Positions 7,394 to 11,965 of a DNA stretch of 11,965 nt are shown one piece after another. Both the position numbers and the translations under genes were made by a program. The DNA lies in NCBI GenBank assembly GCA_050181295.1, contig JBFXDI010000117.1, positions 1 to 11,965 of the forward strand, read 5' to 3'. A model generated the notes under the pieces. The model did no database searches. It was not told the origin of the DNA and was given only the letters and a program-made list of their open reading frames with translations. Numbering within the stretch: the first letter of the stretch is position 1; every line of letters begins with the position of its first letter. Source of the stretch: JBFXDI01 sp050181295. Lineage in GTDB: Bacteria > Pseudomonadota > Alphaproteobacteria > Rhizobiales > Aestuariivirgaceae.

Positions 7394-8227
7394 CTAGATG
7401 GGTGGGGCCACCAGATAGTTGAAAGCTGTCGAGGGACCGAATTTCAGCCGGCTCCGGATCTCCGGGCGGATCTCGGAACTCTCGAAGGGAAACACGCCGG
7501 TCCCGCGAACAACCGAGCGCAGGTCGGGATCGGCGCCGAGATACTCGTACACGATGTAGCCGGAGAAGGGCTGGCGCGCCGGTCCACTCGAGACGCCGGA
7601 CGAAACCCCGGTGAGGAGGTCGATGGCCGAGCGGTAGGAAGGATAGAGCACCACCAGGCAAAGGTTCGATTGCAGGGTGCGGCTCGCATAGAGGAAGTAG
7701 ATGCGGTCCCCGATGCAGGCGGCCTGCCCCTCGAACTTGGACGTGATGAGACGGCCGGTCGTGCCGTCGGTCCGCAGCCGTTCCACGCCCTTGCTGTAGA
7801 AGGCGCCCGACCTCTCCTCGAGGCTCGACACGCTGCGGATGATCATGCCGTCGCAGATCGGCGAGGTATAATAGGAATAGTAGTAGCCGGCGAAGCGGCG
7901 CAGGCGGCCATGGCACTCGCGCGCCGCGTCCTCGACGTCCAGAGCGGCCGTGAAATGCTGCGGCTTGGGTTCGGCCTCGGTCTCCCTCGCAAGCAGCGCG
8001 GAAAAATCCGCCGGCGCGCGCAGGATGTCGGTCTCGCCGATGCCAAAATGCTCGCAGATGCGCCTCAGCGTGCTGCGTGACGGGAAGTGAGCGCCGCTCA
8101 GGTACTTGTTGAACTGCTGCCGGTTGATCCCGATCTCGCGGCAGACTTCCGCGATGGAGCGTTCCTGTTCGCAGAGCTTCCGCAGGTTGCGGGAGAAGGC
8201 GCCGCCGATATCGGGAACGATTGTCAT
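7394..8227 (-). CDS. XRE-family transcriptional regulator with unrecognised C-terminal domain
   Basis: This is a 277-aa protein starting MTIVPDIGGAFSRNL. The N-terminal part (about 10-68) is a helix-turn-helix domain: AEVCREIGINRQQFNKYLSG (26-45) fits the two helices and turn, and is followed by TLRRICEHFGIGETDIL, the usual XRE continuation. The remaining 200 residues are a soluble mixed alpha/beta domain I do not recognise, with an aromatic cluster GYYYSYYTSP (114-123) and KFEGQAACIGDRIYFLY (164-180); it may sense a ligand. The frame is open upstream to 8353, but those residues are low-complexity Cys/Ala/Ser-rich and not protein-like, so the ATG at 8227 is chosen; its ribosome site is weak. 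It lies 134 nt upstream of mlrC-like on the same strand and divergently from a second regulator, so it probably controls itself and the mlrC-like/binding protein genes. Confidence 0.82.
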   Translation of the reverse strand: MTIVPDIGGAFSRNLRKLCEQERSIAEVCREIGINRQQFNKYLSGAHFPSRSTLRRICEHFGIGETDILRAPADFSALLARETEAEPKPQHFTAALDVEDAARECHGRLRRFAGYYYSYYTSPICDGMIIRSVSSLEERSGAFYSKGVERLRTDGTTGRLITSKFEGQAACIGDRIYFLYASRTLQSNLCLVVLYPSYRSAIDLLTGVSSGVSSGPARQPFSGYIVYEYLGADPDLRSVVRGTGVFPFESSEIRPEIRSRLKFGPSTAFNYLVAPPI

Positions 8228-8487
8228 GGTCGCGACTGCCTGCGGACAGGCCCTTTGAGCGGTGGCCGGCGTTGCTGCGCAGCAGGAAGAATACCGCTTA
8301 GGACAGGCTGCGCTCCGGCGTGATATTGAGCCACAGCAGGCCCCAAAGGCCAAGCCCGCATTGGATTTGCGCCGCCTTTTGAACTAGTCTTGTCTGGTCC
8401 GCAGCGAATTTGGCCGAAGGCCGCACCGGCGGCCCAATCCTTCAGCCGGTCCTCCAATAGCCTTCCGATGAACCACCTAGATAGAAC
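8228..8487. promoter_or_regulatory. Divergent intergenic region between two regulators
   Basis: This 260-bp gap separates the head-to-head starts of two XRE-type regulators and must hold both promoters. It contains a hairpin GCCTG-CGGA-CAGGC (8238-8251), a perfect 12-bp palindrome TGCTGCGCAGCA (8273-8284), and a second GGACAGGC at 8301-8308. A TTGAAC at 8379-8384 could be a plus-strand -35 box, but no good -10 box follows at the right distance. I see no convincing gene in it. Confidence 0.45.
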
Positions 8488-9228
8488 ATGTCCGTTGCCG
8501 TCCCACCGGCGTACAGGCGGGAATCGGCGAGGCGCATGATGATCAGGAAGCCTGGCGCTGCCGGAGGCTCCAAGAAGAGTTCTCCTCAAAAGCCGATGCA
8601 TGGAAAGGAAAGCGCGCGCACCGAAAGTGCGGTGCGGCGCGAGCCGCCGCCATCGATCGGCCCGCGGCTCAAGCAATACCGGCTCAAGGAAAACCTCACG
8701 CTCAACGATCTCCAGAACCTGACAGGGATCTCGAAATCCATGCTTTCCCAGATCGAGCGCGGTGCGGTGAACCCCACCTTCGCCCGCGTGTGGCACCTGA
8801 CCAAGTCGCTCGGGATCGGCGTCGGGGAGCTTCTCGGTGAGGCGAGATCGGGCATGGAGAAGGTCCGCACCTACGAGCATCTGAAGGCCCATTCCGTGCC
8901 CGTCATCTCCAGCTCGGATGGCCTCTGCAAGACGCGCATCCTGTCGCCCATCCGGCAGGCGCTGCCCGTTGAGTGGTACGAGATGATCCTGCAGCCGGGG
9001 GGTGCGATCCGCGCCAACGCGCATGGCAACGGCGCCTGGGAGCATCAGATGGTCATTTCCGGCCAGCTCGTCATCGAGATCGGCGACAGCGAAGTCGTGC
9101 TGGGGCCGGGCGACACGATACGCTACCTGGCCGAGCAGCCGCACGGAGCCCGCAATGATGGAACCGTGGAGGCCCGAACGCTTCTCGTCGTCGTGTCGCT
9201 GCAGGAGCTCGGAGCCCTCGGCGTCTGA
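8488..9228 (+). CDS. XRE-cupin transcriptional regulator
   Basis: This cytoplasmic DNA-binding regulator joins an N-terminal helix-turn-helix (about 57-117) to a C-terminal cupin sensor domain (about 165-237), the SutR/PuuR-like plan. Seen: GPRLKQYRLKENLTLNDLQN then TGISKSMLSQIERG (79-92), the typical XRE recognition helix; VNPTF; and in the cupin GNGAWEHQMVISGQ (180-193) and LGPGDTIRY (205-213). Length from 8488 is 246 aa. The start is uncertain: the first 50 residues are basic and unstructured, no ribosome site precedes 8488, and ATGs at 8536 and 8539 follow a GAGG, giving 230 or 229 aa with both domains intact. Proteins of this plan often regulate amino-acid, polyamine or small-acid catabolism. 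It is divergent from the other regulator and convergent with the GNAT gene, so its target is not fixed by operon structure. Confidence 0.88.
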   Translation: MSVAVPPAYRRESARRMMIRKPGAAGGSKKSSPQKPMHGKESARTESAVRREPPPSIGPRLKQYRLKENLTLNDLQNLTGISKSMLSQIERGAVNPTFARVWHLTKSLGIGVGELLGEARSGMEKVRTYEHLKAHSVPVISSSDGLCKTRILSPIRQALPVEWYEMILQPGGAIRANAHGNGAWEHQMVISGQLVIEIGDSEVVLGPGDTIRYLAEQPHGARNDGTVEARTLLVVVSLQELGALGV

Positions 9229-9259
9229 TAAAGAGTGCTCCGCTCCAGTCTCGATCGCC

Positions 9260-9736
9260 TCACAGCTCATAGCCGTTCAGGTGCATGTCGTAGCGGACGA
9301 GGCCCGAGCGGAGCGCGAGCTTGCCGTAGAGCGCATGCGCCGCCTCGTTGTCCGCCTCTGTCATCCAGTAGATCTTGAGCCAGCCGGCTTCACGGCCGAT
9401 CTCCGCTAATCGCTCGATGAGCGCCGTTCCTATTCCCGAGCCGCGCACGGCCGGGTCGACGTAAAGATCGAGCAGGTAGGTGATCGAGCGCCTAGACCAG
9501 GAATAGGGGTGCGTGAGGTAGAGGACGAAGCCGATCCCCCGCCCGTCCCCGCCATCGGCGATGATGAGCTTCATCGGATGCTTCTGATCGCTGATGCAGT
9601 TCCAGACGTGATCGGGCGCGTCGGTGGCGCAGGGCTCGGGACCGGTCGCAACCAGCGCCAGGAACATCTCCTGCCAGCGCTCCTTGTCTCCCGGCTTTGG
9701 AGACCTCAAGACGAATGAAGCGCCTGTCCTTGTCAT
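9260..9736 (-). CDS. GNAT family N-acetyltransferase
   Basis: This 158-aa single-domain protein transfers an acyl group from acyl-CoA to an amine; the acceptor is unknown. The acetyl-CoA-binding motif A is clear: LYVDPAVRGSGIGTALIERL (91-110), with the R-G-x-G-x-G turn at 98-103, followed by a C-terminal region WMTEADNEAAHALYGKL (124-140), where the conserved Asn and Tyr of the family lie. The open frame runs upstream to 9904, but that extension crosses the promoter and start of the divergent thiolase gene; the ATG at 9736 (MTRTGASFVLR) is preceded by GGAGG and fits the family length. It ends 31 nt from the regulator's stop, convergently, and is divergent from the thiolase/DUF35 operon. An acetylase beside an ArgE-like deacylase could share N-acetylated substrates, but that is only a guess. 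Confidence 0.88.
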   Translation of the reverse strand: MTRTGASFVLRSPKPGDKERWQEMFLALVATGPEPCATDAPDHVWNCISDQKHPMKLIIADGGDGRGIGFVLYLTHPYSWSRRSITYLLDLYVDPAVRGSGIGTALIERLAEIGREAGWLKIYWMTEADNEAAHALYGKLALRSGLVRYDMHLNGYEL

Positions 9737-9761
9737 GCACCCTCCAACGGCCGGCCCAAGC

Positions 9762-9793
9762 TTGACGCCCAACCAGGCTCGGTCCAGTATAAT
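9762..9793 (+). promoter_or_regulatory. Candidate promoter of the thiolase/DUF35/deacylase operon
   Basis: TTGACG (9762-9767) and a perfect TATAAT (9788-9793) lie upstream of the thiolase start. The spacer is 20 nt, longer than the usual 16-18, which may mean a weak or activator-dependent promoter. If the -10 box is used, transcription would start near 9800, directly at the inverted repeat described next. On the minus strand the same AT-rich segment holds TATACT (9786-9791), a possible -10 for the divergent GNAT gene. Confidence 0.4.
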
Positions 9794-9820
9794 GGAAAAT
9801 TCCTTTATAGTGGAAAGGAA
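9788..9820 (+). repeat. Direct and inverted repeats over the operon start (operator-like)
   Basis: Two copies of TATARTGGAAAR (9788-9799 and 9806-9817, 10 of 12 bases identical) are spaced 18 bp apart. Overlapping them, TTCCTTT (9800-9806) and AAAGGAA (9814-9820) form a perfect 7-bp inverted repeat with a 7-nt spacer; its right arm contains the AAGGA ribosome site of the thiolase gene. The TGGAAA half-sites resemble the known E. coli IclR box (TGGAAATNATTTCCA), but the arrangement differs. Confidence 0.5.
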
Positions 9821-9829
9821 AACCAGCGA

Positions 9830-10987
9830 ATGGCAGCCGGAGAGCCAGCGCCAATCTATATCTCGGGCGCCGCCGAGACGCCGCTCGGCAAGGTTATGGA
9901 CCAAAGCGAGTTCTCCATGGTCGCCCTCGCCGCAAGAGAAGCGCTAGGGGAGGCCGGCCTGAAGTTCAAGGACGTGGACGCGCTCTTCACCAATTACATG
10001 GGTGAGGAGGGTTCGGTCCAGCTCGGCGAGTATCTCGGCATCCAGCCGCGCTATGCTGAATCCTCCGACATGGGAGGCGCCTCCTTCGAGTTCTTCATCC
10101 ATCACGCGATGCTTGCCATCGCCGCCGGACATTGCGAGGTGGCGCTCATCGGCTATGCCTCCAGGCAGCGCAGCCGGCGGAATCGAAAACGCGCCGTGTC
10201 GGCCTCCGACGGCACGATCGGATCGCAGTTCGAGGCGCCCTACGGCATCCATTTCCCGATCGGCCACTATGCGCTGAGCGCTGCCCGCTACATGCACCAG
10301 TATGGGGTCAAGCCGGAACACCTGGCGCGCGTCGCCGTTTCGGCTCGCAAGTGGGCGGCGCTCAATCCGAAGGCCTGGGTGCGCGACCCGCTGAGCGTGG
10401 AGGACGTGCTCGCCTCGCCGCTGATCTGCGACCCCTTGCGCAAGCTCGACTGCTGCCTCGTCACCGACGGCGGCGGCGCGGTTGTCGTGACCAGCCGCGA
10501 GCGGGCGCGCGACGCGGCCAAGCGACCGATCCGCATCCTTGGAGCCGGTGAATTGCACGTGCAGTGGCACGTGGCGCAATGTCCCGACCTCACCGTGACG
10601 CCCGGTGCGGCATCGGGGCGCGAGGCGTTCGGAAGGGCCGGCGTCGCCCCGGCCGATGTCGACGTCTTCCAGCCCTACGACAACTTCACGCATGCCGTCC
10701 TCCTCTATCTCGAGGATCTGGGCTTCTGCGGCAAGGGAGAGGCCGCTGATTTCGTCTGGGAGGGACGCCTCGATCCGGGCGGAAGCCTCCCGTCCATGAC
10801 ATCGGGCGGGGGCCTCTCCTACAACCATCCCGGCGCGCTCGGAATCCTGCTGCTGATCGAGGCGGTGCGGCAGCTGCGCGGCGAAGCCGGGGAGCGTCAG
10901 GTCCCGGACGCGGCGATTGCTGTTGCGCACGGAACCGGCGGCCTTGCATTCTCCACTGCCTCAACCGTGGTGCTCGCCCGTGACTAG
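9830..10987 (+). CDS. Thiolase-fold protein lacking the nucleophilic Cys; probable DUF35-dependent aldolase subunit (Ltp2/SCP2-like)
   Basis: This 385-aa protein has the thiolase fold, as in lipid-transfer-protein/SCP2-type thiolases. Counting back from the conserved Gly100 of the helix after the active site, the nucleophilic Cys (CGSG in biosynthetic thiolases) is Gly83 in DMGGAS (80-85). The HDCF loop reads YDNFT (283-287), the His loop reads SGGGLSYNHPGALG (325-338) with His333 kept, and the last glycine loop reads AHGTGG (366-371). Thus no Cys is available for ordinary thiolysis, and Tyr283 and Tyr331 stand in the active-site loops. In the Ltp2-ChsH2(DUF35) complexes of steroid side-chain degradation, a thiolase-fold subunit uses tyrosines for retro-aldol cleavage of a CoA ester. 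A similar role here is an inference. The ATG at 9830 follows AAGGA by about 10 nt. The DUF35 gene overlaps its stop by 8 nt. Confidence 0.88.
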   Translation: MAAGEPAPIYISGAAETPLGKVMDQSEFSMVALAAREALGEAGLKFKDVDALFTNYMGEEGSVQLGEYLGIQPRYAESSDMGGASFEFFIHHAMLAIAAGHCEVALIGYASRQRSRRNRKRAVSASDGTIGSQFEAPYGIHFPIGHYALSAARYMHQYGVKPEHLARVAVSARKWAALNPKAWVRDPLSVEDVLASPLICDPLRKLDCCLVTDGGGAVVVTSRERARDAAKRPIRILGAGELHVQWHVAQCPDLTVTPGAASGREAFGRAGVAPADVDVFQPYDNFTHAVLLYLEDLGFCGKGEAADFVWEGRLDPGGSLPSMTSGGGLSYNHPGALGILLLIEAVRQLRGEAGERQVPDAAIAVAHGTGGLAFSTASTVVLARD

Positions 10988-11387
10988 TCAGCCCGACTAC
11001 CCCTACGCCGAGTTCGCCGATCCTGTCACGGAGCCGTTCTGGCGAGCCTGCGCCGAGCATCGATTGATGGTTCAGCGCTGCGACGACTGTGGCCATCACC
11101 AGTTCTACCCCCGTCCGCTGTGCCTCTCGTGCGAATCCGCCCGCGTGGAATGGGTCGAGTCTAAAGGCCGCGGCACCGTCTATTCGGTGACCACCGTGCG
11201 CGTGCTGGTCACGGAAGAGCTCAAGCCCCCCTACCTGCTCGCACTCGTCGACCTCGACGAGGGCGTGCGCCTCCTCACCAACATCGTGGGCGAGACGGCC
11301 GCGATCGGCGACAGCGTGGAGCTGGACTGGCGAAGCCGCGAGGGATTGCCTCCGCTTCCCGTGTTCAAGGCGGCGCGCGGCAGATGA
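10980..11387 (+). CDS. DUF35 zinc-ribbon/OB-fold protein, partner of the thiolase-fold subunit
   Basis: This 135-aa protein has the two-part plan of the DUF35 family: an N-terminal helix (DPVTEPFWRACAEHRL, 14-29) leading to a four-Cys rubredoxin-like zinc ribbon, Cys34, Cys37, Cys48 and Cys51 (QRCDDCG and LCLSC), then an OB-fold (about 62-118, GRGTVYSVTTVRV onward). Such proteins bind thiolase-fold subunits and help bind acyl-CoA, as in archaeal HMG-CoA synthase complexes, BbsAB and Ltp2-ChsH2. The start is inferred as GTG 10980, overlapping the thiolase stop (10985-10987) by 8 nt; an upstream ATG at 10917 would add 21 residues inside the thiolase coding region that do not resemble the family. 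Overlaps at both ends point to translational coupling and a stoichiometric complex. Confidence 0.9.
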   Translation: MTSQPDYPYAEFADPVTEPFWRACAEHRLMVQRCDDCGHHQFYPRPLCLSCESARVEWVESKGRGTVYSVTTVRVLVTEELKPPYLLALVDLDEGVRLLTNIVGETAAIGDSVELDWRSREGLPPLPVFKAARGR

Positions 11388-11965
11388 GCGTGGCGATTGA
11401 GGACAGTGTTGCGCTCATCCGCGATCTCGTCGCATTCCCGACCGTCTCTCGCGATCCGAACCGGGATCTCCTTCACTATGTCGAGGCGTTCCTGGCGCGA
11501 CACGGCGTTTCGAGCGAGATCCTCTGGAACGAAGAGCGCACCAAGGGCAATCTCTGGGCGACGATTGGGCCGGCCGACCGGCCTGGCGTGATCCTTTCGG
11601 GGCACAGCGACGTGGTGCCCGTCGACGGGCAGGACTGGTCATCCGATCCGTTCGGCCTCCACGAGCAGGATGGATGCCTTTACGGGCGAGGCACCTGCGA
11701 CATGAAGGGCTTCGTTGGCATCGCTCTATCGCTGGTGCCCGATCTAGTTCGGCGCGACCTCAAATGCCCGGTCCATCTCGCCATCTCCTATGACGAGGAG
11801 CTGGGCTGCAGCGGCGTCTGGGGCATGGCACGGCGGTTTGCCAGCCTGCCGGCCAGACCCGCCCTCTGCATCGTCGGCGAGCCGACGGGCATGCAGATGA
11901 TCACGGGGCACAAGGGCGGCTCCTTCCACCGGATCACGGTCGAGGGCCTCGCCGCCCATTCGAGC
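11384..11965 (+). CDS. M20 family deacylase, acetylornithine deacetylase (ArgE)-like, N-terminal part (partial)
   Basis: The frame starts at ATG 11384, overlapping the DUF35 stop as ATGA, and stays open to the right edge; 194 residues are visible. It is a di-metal amidohydrolase of the M20 family. Seen: SGHSDVVPVDGQDW (72-85) with metal ligand His74 and Asp76, GRGTCDMKGF (101-110) with bridging Asp106, DEELGCSG (137-144) with general base Glu138 and ligand Glu139, GEPTGM (165-170) with Glu166, then GHKGG and the beginning of the dimerisation domain (VEGLAAHSS). These are the ArgE/DapE/CPG2 signatures, and GEPTGM...GHKG favours the ArgE branch. Because it is coupled to the thiolase-fold/DUF35 pair and not to arginine genes, a catabolic N-acyl-amino-acid or amide deacylase is more likely than true ArgE (inference). 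The remainder, normally about 190 more residues, is outside the window. Confidence 0.92.
   Translation, partial: MSVAIEDSVALIRDLVAFPTVSRDPNRDLLHYVEAFLARHGVSSEILWNEERTKGNLWATIGPADRPGVILSGHSDVVPVDGQDWSSDPFGLHEQDGCLYGRGTCDMKGFVGIALSLVPDLVRRDLKCPVHLAISYDEELGCSGVWGMARRFASLPARPALCIVGEPTGMQMITGHKGGSFHRITVEGLAAHSS

Noticed and set aside
7260..7916. N-terminal extension of the MlrC-like frame to 727 residues
   Set aside because: The extension runs through the regulator gene in another frame; the family start MPSRLRIAIAG with a ribosome site is at 7259.
8468..8539. A 23-codon upstream frame ending at the ATGATGA near 8536-8541, a possible leader peptide for the XRE-cupin regulator
   Set aside because: No ribosome binding site precedes it and the peptide is a basic, unremarkable sequence; the overlap with possible start codons is noted but not enough.
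9737..9904. N-terminal extension of the GNAT frame
   Set aside because: It would cross the divergent promoter and the start of the thiolase gene; the internal ATG at 9736 has GGAGG and gives the normal family length.
9830..10987. Labelling the thiolase-fold gene as a true acetyl-CoA acetyltransferase (degradative or biosynthetic)
   Set aside because: The nucleophilic Cys position is Gly83 and the last-loop Cys is also absent, so normal thiolase chemistry is not supported.

Overview
The window is GC-rich, has densely packed genes with ATGA-type overlaps, and its protein types (PotA-like ABC ATPase, tandem SDRs, LLM monooxygenase, MlrC-like M81 protein, XRE-cupin regulator) suggest an alphaproteobacterium, most likely of the Hyphomicrobiales (rhizobial relatives). 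That assignment is by general resemblance only. I see no tRNA, rRNA, CRISPR array, insertion sequence or phage gene. The longest gene-free stretch is about 260 bp.

Left block, plus strand, 1-3977: the end of an ABC permease, its PotA-type ATPase, two NAD-type short-chain dehydrogenases related to each other (about 54% identical by a hand, nearly ungapped alignment), and a luciferase-like flavin monooxygenase. Junctions are tight (ATGA overlap, then gaps of 4, about 14 and 34 nt), so this reads as one operon for uptake and oxidation of a small organic compound.

Middle block, minus strand, 8227-4023: an XRE-type regulator with an unrecognised C-terminal domain, an MlrC/M81-family metallohydrolase, and a Tat-exported DppA/OppA-type solute-binding protein. 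The last gene ends convergently against the flavin monooxygenase. No peptide-type permeases or ATPases accompany the binding protein.

Right block: an XRE-cupin regulator (plus strand) starts head-to-head with the first regulator and ends convergently against a GNAT acetyltransferase. Divergent from the GNAT gene is a plus-strand operon running off the window: a thiolase-fold protein, a DUF35 zinc-ribbon/OB-fold partner, and an ArgE-like M20 deacylase. The thiolase-fold protein lacks the nucleophilic cysteine and has tyrosines in two active-site loops, as described for the Ltp2/DUF35 retro-aldolases. An AT-rich promoter/operator-like segment with direct and inverted repeats sits just before it.

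Taken together the window looks like a catabolic island: import, dehydrogenation, flavin-dependent oxygenation, CoA-linked C-C cleavage and amide hydrolysis, under two local regulators. The substrate cannot be read from the sequence. The most distinctive points are the Cys-less thiolase/DUF35 pair and the regulatory repeats before it.
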